64,000 bases of DNA from Evansella caseinilytica (GCF_900107275.1 NZ_FNPI01000001.1:1106056-1170055); one strand, 5' to 3'; shown: positions 7,388 to 16,541, counted from the stretch's first letter. Notes: generated by a model from the sequence alone, not told the origin. Translations and numbers: made by a program.

Positions 7388-9064
7388 GTGGATGAAAAAA
7401 TGGAGACAACCGTTTATCGAAATGTGCGTGTACCGATGAGAGACGGCATCACCCTTTCCGCAGATATTTACCGGCCGAAACAGGACGGCGAGTTTCCGGC
7501 AATTGTTGTCAGGACGCCGTATTTAAAAACAACGCAGGCTATCTTTGAAACTGGAACATATTTTGCAGAGCACGGCTATGCAGTTGTTTATATGGATGTA
7601 CGCGGGCGGGGCGATTCCGACGGCGTTTTTGTCCCGTACCGCAATGACGGCATCGATGGCTACGACGCGATTGAATGGGCGGCGGAGCAGCGATGGTGTA
7701 CCGGTGCCGTAGGGACGATGGGCGGCTCTTATCTTGGACGGATTCAGTGGTTGACTGCTTTGACAAAGCCTCCTCATCTGACGGCGATGATTTCCGCTGT
7801 TACCCCGTCGGATCCGTTTGTGGAGTGGCCGACAGGACTGCCGAACACTCAGCACATTTGCTGGACATATATGACGAGCGAACGGGTGATGCAAAATATC
7901 GACGTCATCGACTGGGAGCAAGTGTATTATCACCTTCCTTTCGTATCGATGGACGAAGCCGCGGGCTTTTCCTCCCCGCAGTGGCGGGAAGAAGTCAACC
8001 ACACCGAATTGGACGAGTATTGGAAGCATATTTGTTATCAGGACAAATTTCATCGTATCGATGTTCCGGTGCTGCACATTTCCGGCTGGTACGATGATGA
8101 GCAAATCGGAACACCGCTCAATTTTATGGGAATGACAAACAATGGGGAGACAGAGCATGCCCGCAGCAATCAAAAAATGCTTATCGGTCCGTGGCCGCAT
8201 CAGATCAACCGTTCTACCACCCTCGGTGATGTGAAATTTGGACCGGGCGCTGTCATTGATCTCAATGGCTATCAGCGGCGTTGGTTTGATCACTGGCTGA
8301 AAGGGAGCGAAAATCAAATCATGGCGGAAGCACCCGTGAAGCTGTTTATCATGGGGGACAATGCTTGGCGTGAGGAACAGGAATGGCCGTTGGCAAGGAC
8401 GGACTGGACGCGTTATTATCTTCACAGCAACGGGAAAGCCAACAGCCGGTTCGGGGACGGTAAACTGACGGCAACGCCGCCGGAGACGGGCAGCTGCGGC
8501 AAAGATGAGTACGAATATGATCCGGACAACCCTGTGCCGTTTATCACGGATATGGTTTCACACCAAATCGGCGGCCCTGATGACTATCGGGCAGTGGAAC
8601 GTCGGGATGATGTCCTCGTTTATACCACGGAACCGCTGGCGGAAGAAATGGAGGTAACCGGGCCAGTTAAAGCGGAAATTTTTGCTTCCTCGGATGCAAC
8701 GGACACGGATTTCATGGTAAAATTATTAGATGTCCGCCCGAACGGCGTTGCTCAACGATTAACCGACGGGATGGTAAGAGCCCGCTTCCGGGAAGGGATG
8801 GAAAAGCAGCAGCTCATGGTGCCAGGCACCGTATATAAATTTACTGTCGATTGCTGGAATACTTCCCATGTTTTCGAAAAAGGCCATCGAATTCGAGTGG
8901 AAATTGCCTCAAGTGCTTTTCCGAAATACGACCGCAATCTGAATACGGGAGATGTTTTAGGGCAGACAACGGAAATGAAAACGGCCGAGCAAACAGTTTA
9001 TCATGGAGAAACGTATCCTTCCGCAATAATCCTGCCCGTCATACCAAGGGAACAACGTCGCTAG
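7388..9064 (+). CDS. CocE/NonD family hydrolase (X-Pro dipeptidyl-peptidase S15 type)
   Basis: 558 residues from GTG 7388, ten bases after AAGGAG; an in-frame GTG at 7379 is too close to that site. Domain order is the alpha/beta hydrolase core, beginning VRVPMRDGITLSADIYRP, followed by the C-terminal jelly-roll (about residues 350-555). The nucleophile elbow reads GGSYLG (Ser near 114) where most members have GGSYGG; GWYDDEQ supplies the acid near residue 236 and GPWPHQ the His near 271. Relatives hydrolyse acyl esters, amides or X-Pro peptides. No signal peptide. The substrate cannot be predicted. Confidence 0.88.
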   Translation: MDEKMETTVYRNVRVPMRDGITLSADIYRPKQDGEFPAIVVRTPYLKTTQAIFETGTYFAEHGYAVVYMDVRGRGDSDGVFVPYRNDGIDGYDAIEWAAEQRWCTGAVGTMGGSYLGRIQWLTALTKPPHLTAMISAVTPSDPFVEWPTGLPNTQHICWTYMTSERVMQNIDVIDWEQVYYHLPFVSMDEAAGFSSPQWREEVNHTELDEYWKHICYQDKFHRIDVPVLHISGWYDDEQIGTPLNFMGMTNNGETEHARSNQKMLIGPWPHQINRSTTLGDVKFGPGAVIDLNGYQRRWFDHWLKGSENQIMAEAPVKLFIMGDNAWREEQEWPLARTDWTRYYLHSNGKANSRFGDGKLTATPPETGSCGKDEYEYDPDNPVPFITDMVSHQIGGPDDYRAVERRDDVLVYTTEPLAEEMEVTGPVKAEIFASSDATDTDFMVKLLDVRPNGVAQRLTDGMVRARFREGMEKQQLMVPGTVYKFTVDCWNTSHVFEKGHRIRVEIASSAFPKYDRNLNTGDVLGQTTEMKTAEQTVYHGETYPSAIILPVIPREQRR

Positions 9065-9249
9065 ACTATTATGTCTTTCAACGAGAGGGAGGCAGCAGCC
9101 CAGATACAGAACGCGGGGAGTAGCAGTAGAATGTCATCACCAGCTGGTTTCGGAGAGTTTTACTCACAGCAGGTGTTGAAAAGATGCAACAGCTCCTGCG
9201 CTTTTTGCTTAGCTGTGTTTTGTTGATTGAGAGAGGGAGGGGATGTCAC

Positions 9250-9810
9250 TTGGACCCATTATTACTTGATTTACCGACGGAATTTTATAGTGAACGGCTG
9301 TTCATACGCATGCCGAAGCCGGGGGACGGAAACATCGTTTACGAAGCAATCTCCGCTTCCATACAAGAACTGAAACCTTGGATGCCGTTTGCCTATAAAG
9401 GGCAGACGGAAGAAGAAACAGAAAGCAACTTACGTGAAGCACAAGCAAATTTTTTGCTGCGTAAAGAGCTGCGACTCCTTGTTTTTCACAAGGAAACCGG
9501 GGAATTTATCGCTTCCTCCGGCCTTCATCATATCGACTGGCGTGTGCCGAAATTTGAGATAGGCTACTGGATAGATAAAAGGCACAGCGGGAACGGCTAT
9601 ATTACTGAAGCCGTACAACGAATTACCGAATTTGCATTTGAAGAATTGCAGGCGCGGCGGGTGGAAATTTGCTGTGACGAGCGGAATAAGAACAGTCGCG
9701 CTGTTGCGGAACGGCTTGGCTTTTCCCTCGATTGTGTTTTAAAGAACGATGCTGTTTCCGTAGACGGGAAAGACCTCAGGAATACATGCATTTACTCGAA
9801 AACATCCTGA
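9250..9810 (+). CDS. GNAT acetyltransferase, RimJ/RimL-like
   Basis: 186 residues from TTG 9250, preceded by GGGAGGGG at a good distance; the frame continues upstream but without such a site. The sequence YSERLFIRMPKPGDG at the start, EIGYWIDKRHSGNGYITEAV (acetyl-CoA pyrophosphate loop) and RVEICCDERNKNSRAVAERLGF near the end are those of RimJ/RimL-type N-acetyltransferases. It transfers acetyl from acetyl-CoA to an amine, a ribosomal protein N-terminus in the best-known cases. The substrate is unknown. It is followed by the Nudix gene 90 bases on. Confidence 0.85.
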   Translation: MDPLLLDLPTEFYSERLFIRMPKPGDGNIVYEAISASIQELKPWMPFAYKGQTEEETESNLREAQANFLLRKELRLLVFHKETGEFIASSGLHHIDWRVPKFEIGYWIDKRHSGNGYITEAVQRITEFAFEELQARRVEICCDERNKNSRAVAERLGFSLDCVLKNDAVSVDGKDLRNTCIYSKTS

Positions 9811-9900
9811 CAGGTGCTGTACGTCAACATACAGTACATACATATGACAGCGTAAATAACCGGGAAGTGAAAACAGTTGTTAAAGGGGGCTTCATCATTT

Positions 9901-10365
9901 GTGGAATATGTTCAGGAACTCCGTAAACTGGTCGGTACAAGACCGCTGATATTAGTCGGTGCCGCCGTGATTGTCATGAACAGTGATAACAAGATTTTAT
10001 TGCAGCAGCGCCCTGATGGTGACTGGGGATTACCCGGTGGGCTGATGGAGCTGGGAGAAAGTCTGGAAGATACGGCGAGGCGGGAAGTGAAAGAAGAAAC
10101 GGGGATCAATATCGGAAAGCTCAGGCTGCTGCAAGTGTTTTCCGGCCCCGAGTTTTTTATCAGGGTGAGCAACGGCGATGAATTTTACGCGGTGACGGGC
10201 GTTTTTCTATCGCGGGAAGTAACCGGAGGAAGCCTGCGAGCCGACGGGGAAGAATCGTTGCAAGTCGCTTATTTCCACCTTGAAGATTTGCCGGACAATG
10301 TAAAAGAAAATTATCAAACCTTTTTGCGCCCGTACATGCGGCAATTGATGACAAAACAAATCTAG
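9901..10365 (+). CDS. Nudix hydrolase
   Basis: 154 residues from GTG 9901, with AAAGGGGG upstream; an earlier in-frame TTG at 9877 precedes that site. The Nudix box is intact: G(L)MELGESLEDTARREVKEETGI matches GX5EX7REUXEEXGU. The N-terminal part (ELRKLVGTRPLILVGAAVIV) resembles the Bacillaceae group of small Nudix proteins annotated as possible ADP-ribose or nucleotide pyrophosphatases. It cleaves a nucleoside diphosphate linked to another group; which one cannot be read from the sequence. Confidence 0.88.
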   Translation: MEYVQELRKLVGTRPLILVGAAVIVMNSDNKILLQQRPDGDWGLPGGLMELGESLEDTARREVKEETGINIGKLRLLQVFSGPEFFIRVSNGDEFYAVTGVFLSREVTGGSLRADGEESLQVAYFHLEDLPDNVKENYQTFLRPYMRQLMTKQI

Positions 10366-10541
10366 CCGCTGCTAAACAATGCATGCCCGGATAAATCCAC
10401 AACTTTCGTATACCGGGGTCGGGGCTCTGTCTGGAGATAAATCCGCGGTCCCGGACGGATCGGCCTCGCTGCACGAGCGGCACGTTTCGATAACTGTATC
10501 TGCATGCGAGCCGCTGATTCCTTTTTTCGCATAAAAGAATT

Positions 10542-10568
10542 TGAAACTTTTTTTCTTGAGCTTACGTA
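10542..10568 (+). promoter_or_regulatory. SigW-type ECF promoter for the PspA-NfeD-flotillin operon
   Basis: TGAAAC (10542-10547) and CGTA (10565-10568) are separated by 17 bases, matching the SigW consensus TGAAAC-N16/17-CGTA. It lies about 70 bases upstream of the PspA-like start. In B. subtilis the related yuaF-floT operon is in the SigW regulon, which supports the call. Confidence 0.8.
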
Positions 10569-10638
10569 ATTAGAATAGGATGGTCAAAACCGGGATGTGG
10601 AAGCTGCCTGCGGGCATGATGATTCGGGAGGATTGACG

Positions 10639-11286
10639 ATGTTTCATTTGTTCAGAAGAATCAATAGGCTTCTCCGTTTTCCATTCATGGGCAGCGGCGA
10701 TGATCCGGAGAAAATGCTGGAACAGTATTTGCTGGAAATGAAACAGAGAATCGCCGAAGCTGAAAATACGCTGACAAAGCTGCTGGCAGAACAAAAAAGA
10801 TTTGTGAAACAAATCGAAGGAGCAGAACAAAAACTGGACAGACGGAAGCAGCAAGCTGTCGAAGCGTTGTCTTCCGGGAAGGAAGACTTTGCACAAACGG
10901 TGCTTGAAGACAAGGCGCTGCTTCACCGGGAAATCCTGCATCTGCAAGGACTTCACGAAAACACAACGGCGCAGCTGCAGGAATTGAAGGAAAAGCTGCA
11001 GAAGATGAAAGCCAGCTATCAGCAGCTATCATTTAAAGCCGACGCTTTCACCAGCAAAGCGTTGCTGGTACAGCGTTCCGAGCTCTTGCAAGGACCATTC
11101 CAGCCGAAACAGCTAGATTGGGTGGAAAATAATACCAACCATGCAACATCTCCATTCAAAGGCAGGCTGCAGGAAGACCATCGACCAGGGTTCGACACCG
11201 GCCTTGTCGCCGATCAGGCGGAGCTAAGGAAAGAAGCGGCAAAAGAGCTTCAGCAGTTGAAAGAAATGATAAAACAGAAAAAGTGA
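10639..11286 (+). CDS. PspA/IM30 family protein
   Basis: 215 residues from ATG 10639 after GGGAGGA. It starts with an amphipathic segment (FHLFRRINRLLRFPFMG), then DDPEKMLEQYLLEMKQRIAEAE and a long coiled coil to about residue 145, as in phage-shock protein A and its LiaH/Vipp1 relatives. A Gln/Asn-rich stretch and a second short helix close the protein. PspA-type proteins coat and stabilise stressed cytoplasmic membrane. It is the first gene of a SigW-controlled operon with NfeD and flotillin, an arrangement that places it in membrane-microdomain or envelope-stress work. Confidence 0.85.
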   Translation: MFHLFRRINRLLRFPFMGSGDDPEKMLEQYLLEMKQRIAEAENTLTKLLAEQKRFVKQIEGAEQKLDRRKQQAVEALSSGKEDFAQTVLEDKALLHREILHLQGLHENTTAQLQELKEKLQKMKASYQQLSFKADAFTSKALLVQRSELLQGPFQPKQLDWVENNTNHATSPFKGRLQEDHRPGFDTGLVADQAELRKEAAKELQQLKEMIKQKK

Positions 11287-11299
11287 GCGGGGATAGCCT

Positions 11300-11833
11300 A
11301 TGGAATTATTCGGATATTCATTAGAAACGATTTATTTGTTTGGATTCATCGCCGGCGGTATTTTAACATTGCTGTATATTTTATTCGGTGACATTCTCGA
11401 AGGCGTTTTTGACGCGCTCTCTGAAGGTCCGATTAACCCGACGCTTGTATTATCGTTTATTACTTTCTTCAGTTCGATGGCGTATATTCTGGAACGGTTT
11501 ACTTCTATTGACAGCATCATCGTTCTCGTTTCATCATTGGTGACGGCGTTTATTCTTGTGACTTTATTAAACGTTTTTGTTCTTATTCCGCTGTCCAGGG
11601 CAGAAGCCACGCTTGCTTTTTCCGAAGAGGATTTAAAAGGACGGGTTGGCACGGTCATCACCTCCATCCCGGAAGACGGCTTCGGGGAAGTCATGATTCA
11701 GGGCAAAGGGGGCAATATCGCCCGTTCTGCGGTCAGCTTTGAGGATGAGGCAATTCCATATGGTAAAACAGTGCTGGTCATTGATGTGAAGGAAGGCGTC
11801 ATGCACGTGTCGCGGCACGAAACGCTGGATTAA
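11300..11833 (+). CDS. yuaF: NfeD-like membrane protein (YuaF type)
   Basis: 177 residues; ATG after GGGGATAG, 13 bases behind the PspA gene. Three to four membrane helices occupy about residues 8-100, and the C-terminal 75 residues (LKGRVGTVITSIPEDGFGEVMIQGKGGN...) form the OB-fold typical of NfeD. This is the short, protease-less NfeD class that sits beside flotillin genes and localises with flotillin at membrane microdomains. A 420-bp MITE-like element now lies between it and floT. Confidence 0.85.
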   Translation: MELFGYSLETIYLFGFIAGGILTLLYILFGDILEGVFDALSEGPINPTLVLSFITFFSSMAYILERFTSIDSIIVLVSSLVTAFILVTLLNVFVLIPLSRAEATLAFSEEDLKGRVGTVITSIPEDGFGEVMIQGKGGNIARSAVSFEDEAIPYGKTVLVIDVKEGVMHVSRHETLD

Positions 11834-11862
11834 ACGTATTCCGGTTTATGTAGTGCCTTAAA

Positions 11863-12282
11863 GAGCGTGTTCAAGAAGGCAATGGTTCCGCACGATGCGC
11901 CCCAATTCCGCCTAAGTACGGCTCACGTCCTGCGTCTGCGGTTACTCGACGCAACATTGACTCGACGAAGCACATGCAGGTTGCATTTGTGAGCAACGGC
12001 GGAATGTCACCATCCTCCAATTCCGCCTAAGTACCGCTCACGTCCTGTGAGCAACGGCGGAATGTCGCCATCCTGGCTCCGAGAAAACCACTCACAGCCG
12101 GCCTGAAAAGAATGCATCGGCTTCACTCATTGTCTCTTCCTCTACCAGTATTGCACTGATGTAGATCCAAGTGCCAGCGCGCGCGATGACACAATGAGAC
12201 AGCTCGCAGCTTCTCATGGAAGTATGGCTTGTTGCATCATATTTGTTCAAAAAGATAAAAAACGATCTTTTTGAACAAATAC
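11863..12282 (-). mobile_element. MITE-like element, 420 bp, intact with 5-bp target duplication
   Basis: Bounded by GAGCGTGTTCAAGAAGG on the left and CTTTTTGAACAAATAC on the right, with TTAAA directly repeated at 11858-11862 and 12283-12287. The right end is a hairpin (TGTTCAAAAAGAT with ATCTTTTTGAACA). Orientation is opposite to the copies at 19795 and 57743. It contains two tandem copies of a CAATTCCGCCTAAGTACxGCTC segment (near 11909 and 12019). No open frame codes for a transposase. It separates nfeD from floT. Confidence 0.8.
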
Positions 12283-12323
12283 TTAAACATAAATTTTTTT
12301 TTAATGAAGGAGGAAAAATACTT

Positions 12324-13889
12324 ATGCCATTTGATTCTACTATCGCAATCATCATTGGTATTGCCGTAGTGCTTGTTCTGGCGCTGATTGGTGTTTTTGT
12401 ATCTAAATACCAGACAGCCGGTCCGGATGAAGCTCTCATAGTTACAGGGAGTTATTTAGGAGGAAAGAATGTCAACACCGATGAATCAGGAAACCGCATT
12501 AAAATTGTCCGCGGTGGAGGTACTTTTGTACTGCCTGTTTTTCAACAGTCGGAAAAACTGAGCCTTCTTTCCAGTAAAATTGATGTGTCAACGCCGGAAG
12601 TATACACCGAACAAGGTGTGCCGGTGATGGCCGACGGAACGGCGATCATTAAGATCGGCGGAACGATTGGTGAGATTGCTACTGCGGCGGAACAGTTTTT
12701 AGGTAAAACGAAAGCCGACCGCGAAAATGAGGCAAAGGAAGTTCTCGAGGGTCATCTCCGTTCGATTCTCGGATCGCTGACGGTAGAGGAAATCTATAAA
12801 AACCGTGAGAAATTTTCGCAGGAGGTACAGCGGGTCGCTTCACAGGACCTGGCAAAAATGGGTCTTGTCATCGTTTCCTTCACCATCAAAGAAGTTCGCG
12901 ATAAAAACGGCTACCTTGATTCCTTAGGGAAACCGAGAATCGCGCAAGTAAGACGAGATGCCGATATCGCTACCGCCGAAGCGGAAAAAGAAACGCGCAT
13001 CAAACGCGCGGAGGCTTCCAAAGACGCCAAGCGCGCCGAGCTGGAGCGGGCAACGGAAATCGCGGAAGCGGAGAAAGTGAACCAACTGAAGGTGGCGGAA
13101 TTCCGCCGCGAGCAGGATGAAGCAAAAGCCCGCGCCGACCAGTCCTACCATCTGGCAGAGGCACGTGCCAAGCAGGAAGTAACCGAGCAGCAAATGCAGG
13201 TGCAAATTATCGAGCGCCAAAAGCAGATCGAGCTTGAGGAAAAAGAGATTTTGCGTCGTGAAAAGCAATATGATTCTGAAGTGAAGAAAAAGGCCGACGC
13301 CGACCGTTACTCCGTGGAACAGTCGGCAGAAGCGGAAAAACGCAGACAAATGGCAGAAGCCGATGCGAAAAAATATAATGTGGAAGCGATGGCGAAAGCG
13401 GAAGCGGAAAAAGTCCGCATCGACGGTCTTGCTGCCGCTGAAGCTGCAAGAGCGCGAGGGGAATCGGAAGCCGAGGTTATCCGTTTGAAAGGTCTTGCCG
13501 AAGCAGAAGCGAAGGAAAAAATCGCCGAAGCGTACGAGAAGTTCGGCCAGGCTGCAATACTCGATATGATCATGGAAATGCTTCCAGCATATGCGAAGGA
13601 AGTGGCAAGCCCGTTAGCGAATATCGACAAAATTACGGTTGTCGATACTGGCTCAAGCGGCGAAAACGGCGGTGCGAACAAAGTGACGAGTTATGCAACC
13701 AACCTCATGTCCACGCTGCAGGAATCGCTGAAAGCTTCCTCCGGCATTGATGTCAAAGATTTAATTGAAAACTTTGCCGGAAAAAACAGCGACGCATTGA
13801 ATGTGGAGCAAATCGCCGAAGCGCTGGAGAGCAGAAAGGCGGGCAGCGCTGGCAAACCTGATATCACTGATACATCCACCGATGTATAA
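12324..13889 (+). CDS. floT: Flotillin-like protein FloT
   Basis: 521 residues from ATG 12324 with AAGGAGG; the frame runs upstream into the mobile element but has no start signal there. A hydrophobic segment (about 6-27) anchors it. The SPFH/PHB domain follows (about 30-240, with GPDEALIVTGSYLGG and KMGLVIVSFTIKEVRD), then a long coiled coil full of Glu-Ala repeats (about 215-400) and a C-terminal oligomerisation region. Flotillins build membrane microdomains that affect signalling, fluidity and cell-wall work. B. subtilis FloT has 509 residues. It should be SigW-controlled with the two upstream genes unless the inserted element now blocks read-through. Confidence 0.93.
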   Translation: MPFDSTIAIIIGIAVVLVLALIGVFVSKYQTAGPDEALIVTGSYLGGKNVNTDESGNRIKIVRGGGTFVLPVFQQSEKLSLLSSKIDVSTPEVYTEQGVPVMADGTAIIKIGGTIGEIATAAEQFLGKTKADRENEAKEVLEGHLRSILGSLTVEEIYKNREKFSQEVQRVASQDLAKMGLVIVSFTIKEVRDKNGYLDSLGKPRIAQVRRDADIATAEAEKETRIKRAEASKDAKRAELERATEIAEAEKVNQLKVAEFRREQDEAKARADQSYHLAEARAKQEVTEQQMQVQIIERQKQIELEEKEILRREKQYDSEVKKKADADRYSVEQSAEAEKRRQMAEADAKKYNVEAMAKAEAEKVRIDGLAAAEAARARGESEAEVIRLKGLAEAEAKEKIAEAYEKFGQAAILDMIMEMLPAYAKEVASPLANIDKITVVDTGSSGENGGANKVTSYATNLMSTLQESLKASSGIDVKDLIENFAGKNSDALNVEQIAEALESRKAGSAGKPDITDTSTDV

Positions 13890-13994
13890 TCTATAAGGGA
13901 ACGAGTAGAACGTCCTCTTCAACTGAAAAAAATCATTCAAACGCATGAGCACGTCGACATCCTGGCGAAGTCTCCTGCGTTCTCTTTTATTTGT

Positions 13995-14022
13995 TCACAA
14001 AATTGTGCGGGACATGGGGTGT
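13995..14022. repeat. 28-nt repeat identical to 61907-61934
   Basis: The 28 bases here are identical to 61907-61934; the shared core is CACAAAATTGTGCGGGACAT. It contains the small palindrome CACAAAATTGTG. Its GGGGTG supplies the only visible ribosome binding site for the ATPase gene starting at 14032. Confidence 0.75.
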
Positions 14023-14031
14023 GACAAAAAA

Positions 14032-14703
14032 ATGGCGGAAATACTGATAAGTTGTCAAAATATAAGCAAATCCTATGAAAACTTGCTCGTATTGGAAAAG
14101 ATAAGCCAGGAAATTAACAGCGGCACATTTTATTCCATTTCCGGCGAGTCAGGATCTGGAAAAAGTACGTTGCTTCATTTATTAGGATTGCTGGATACGC
14201 CAACTGCGGGGGAAATATATATGCATAACCAAGCCGCTTCGTCGATGAAAGCGAAACAGCTTTTGGCTGTCCGAAGAAAAACGATCGGATTCGTCTTTCA
14301 ATCCTACCATTTGAACCACCTGCTAACTGCAATGGAAAACGTTATGCTGCCGATGTATATCAATCCGGAGTACACTTCCAGCGAGATGAAAACGGGAGCG
14401 GCCGAGTTGTTGGCTTCCGTCGGACTTGAGCATAGGAAATCACATCTTGCAAAAGACTTGTCCGGTGGGGAAAAACAGCGGGTAGCCATCGCCAGAGCTT
14501 TGGCGAACGATCCGGACTGCATTTTGGCGGACGAACCGACTGGCAATTTAGATAAAAAAAATGAAACGGTCATTTTCGATATTTTTAAAAAGCTGGCAGC
14601 TGAAGGGAAAGCCCTCGTTGTTATCTCACATAACGAAAATGTTGTCGACATCGCGGATGAGAATTATCGATTAAATAACGGAATATTGGAGGAACTGCTT
14701 TGA
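14032..14703 (+). CDS. ABC transporter ATP-binding protein, MacB/LolD type
   Basis: 223 residues from ATG 14032. Walker A GESGSGKST, Q-loop region GFVFQSYHLNHLLTAMENV, signature LSGGEKQRVAIARAL and Walker B DCILADEPTGNLD are all present, with the H-loop SHNE. The GFVFQ-NLL pattern and length fit the family pairing with FtsX-like permeases (MacB, LolD, YxdL/BceA), which export peptides or lipoproteins or sense antimicrobial peptides. It overlaps the start of the permease gene (TTGA). That permease carries frameshifts, so the transporter may be inactive. Confidence 0.88.
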   Translation: MAEILISCQNISKSYENLLVLEKISQEINSGTFYSISGESGSGKSTLLHLLGLLDTPTAGEIYMHNQAASSMKAKQLLAVRRKTIGFVFQSYHLNHLLTAMENVMLPMYINPEYTSSEMKTGAAELLASVGLEHRKSHLAKDLSGGEKQRVAIARALANDPDCILADEPTGNLDKKNETVIFDIFKKLAAEGKALVVISHNENVVDIADENYRLNNGILEELL

Positions 14704-15951
14704 AAAGCGCAGTTTATTGGAAGCTGGCGAAGGTTCATTTGTTAAGAAGAAAGAAAAAAACAGAAATAATATTTTGCTCACGGCAACGGCGCTGATCATC
14801 CTGACGTTGACGATTTGCACTTCCAATGCAATCAATGCCTTTGTCTCCTCTACATTGCTGAATACGATTGATCACAGAACATTGCTTATTTATACTGAAA
14901 ATGACACAGATAAAGCAAGGCTGATGGAGAAGTTAGGCAGCGACGACAATGTTATCGCGGTATTTCCTTGGATCAGCAACAATGGCGGCGATATTGAGTT
15001 ACAGCATGACGGAATTGCAACCGCGGGAAAAATTTATCTCAAACCGGCAATTCCGCACGCCTCACCTGATGTAGTAAAAGGCGAAAACATCCGTGAGTCA
15101 TCTTCCAAACATGTCGGCATCATCCCGAAAACATTTGCCCTGGATCAACAGGTAAACATTGATATCATAAGGACAGAAAAGGAAGCGTTCATTGACGGGG
15201 AGACACTCATCGGGAAGGATATTACCTTAAAGTACCGGGAATACGCGGATAATGACCGGAATAACGGCGATGAAGAGGCCCATTATTCTGATTATACCTT
15301 TACAGTCATTGGTGTTTATGACATTACGAAAACGTTTGACTCCGCCAACACAGTTTACATACCTTACAATGATTTGCTGGCTTTGAATGACAGTTTTCAA
15401 AAGAGAGTGACGTCGGTATTATCGCGGCCGTTGCTGATAATTACAGCAATGTAGAGAAAATTATTGCGGGAGCAGCATCGGGGCACGACGTGATGATGAA
15501 ATCGGAAGTGGGGATCATAGGGGAATTTTCGCTGTTTATTCAAGCGATCGGCTTTACGCTGTTGTTCATCACATTAACGGTTGCGATCATCAGCATCTTA
15601 CTGAACACGCTGGCATCGATCAGCGAAAGAAAAAATGAGATCGGCGTGATGAAAGCCGTCGGCTATCGAAATGCGGATATTATAAAACTGTTTTTGCTGG
15701 AAAACACGGTGGTGAGCGCCATCAGCCTGCTGTTAAGTGTGACGGTTTCGAGCTTGCTTTTTTTGGGGATGAGGCTGATTGTGACCCATTTCTTCAGCAT
15801 TCATCTGCAAGGGCTTGTTATTCATGGCAGCGATGTCGTTAACAGCATCTTCGTCAGCTTTATCATCGTATTGATCATCCCGGTTTTTACGATGCTGCTT
15901 TCGATGAATAAACTGTTTGCCATCGACGCAACCCACTTAACCAAGGAATGA
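14700..15951 (+). pseudogene. FtsX-like ABC permease, interrupted by two frameshifts
   Basis: Reading starts at TTG 14700 as MKSAVYWKLAKVHLLRRKKK, must change frame in the A-run near 14753-14760 to continue RNNILLTATALIILTLTICTSNAINAF, and again near 15400 (CAAAAG) to join LNDSFQK to DVGIIAAVADNYSNVEKII. Both breaks look like one missing A. The C-terminal part has the FtsX domain (SISERKNEIGVMKAVGYRNADIIKLFLLENTVV) and three helices. Repaired, it would be about 417 residues: one N-terminal helix, an external domain and three C-terminal helices, as in MacB. Either a pseudogene or two homopolymer sequencing errors. Confidence 0.8.
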
Positions 15952-16541
15952 TGACGATGACATTTTCTAACTGGCTTTTATTCATCCGCCGTCAGCTTTT
16001 GAAAGAATTCACTGCTTCAAAGCAATATCTTTTTATTGTTTTCTACAATACTGCCGGCATAATGGCAGTAAGTATCCTGTTGCGCTTACTGCTCGTCACA
16101 TCTCAATATTTTGCCATCACTGTTTACCAGCAACTCGCATTTGCCATTGCGATTGTTGTTGCGATTATCGGGATGTTAGTACTGTTAAGTGTGTTTCTCT
16201 TCACTGTAAAAGAAATGAAGCGGCGAACAAAACAAATTGCCATTTATCTCTTTACAGGCTACGAGAAAACGACAGTGCTTCTGATCTATACCATCCTATT
16301 TTATTTGCTTACGGTAGTGAGCTTTGTGTTGGGCGCAGCTTTACTGTGGCTTCTCGCTTTTTCCGCAGGGACGAGCGGCAACAATGACATGCTGCGGCTG
16401 ATTCTCGGCGCTGATTTTTCCGCATGGTGGCTGCCACTCTTTTTTGCGCTTCTTCTGATGTTACTTGTTCATTTCACGGCATTATCCTGCTCGATCTGCT
16501 TTTTACCAAAAAAAACGGTGATGAGATTGTTAAGCGAATAA
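15948..16541 (+). CDS. Small polytopic membrane protein, probable ABC permease partner
   Basis: 197 residues, overlapping the end of the permease pseudogene by four bases, so likely translationally coupled. Four strong membrane segments lie at about 25-50, 58-85, 103-130 and 150-180. The segment TVKEMKRRTKQIAIYLFTGYEKTTVLLIY resembles the loop after the first helix of FtsX/BceB-type permease domains, where a xxRxxEIxxLRxxG pattern sits. I read it as a half-size second permease for the same ABC exporter. No substrate can be named. Confidence 0.6.
   Translation: MMTMTFSNWLLFIRRQLLKEFTASKQYLFIVFYNTAGIMAVSILLRLLLVTSQYFAITVYQQLAFAIAIVVAIIGMLVLLSVFLFTVKEMKRRTKQIAIYLFTGYEKTTVLLIYTILFYLLTVVSFVLGAALLWLLAFSAGTSGNNDMLRLILGADFSAWWLPLFFALLLMLLVHFTALSCSICFLPKKTVMRLLSE

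Noticed and set aside
7523..8425. 300-codon minus-strand frame inside the CocE-type gene
   Set aside because: Antisense shadow of a well-supported gene; no start signal or motif.
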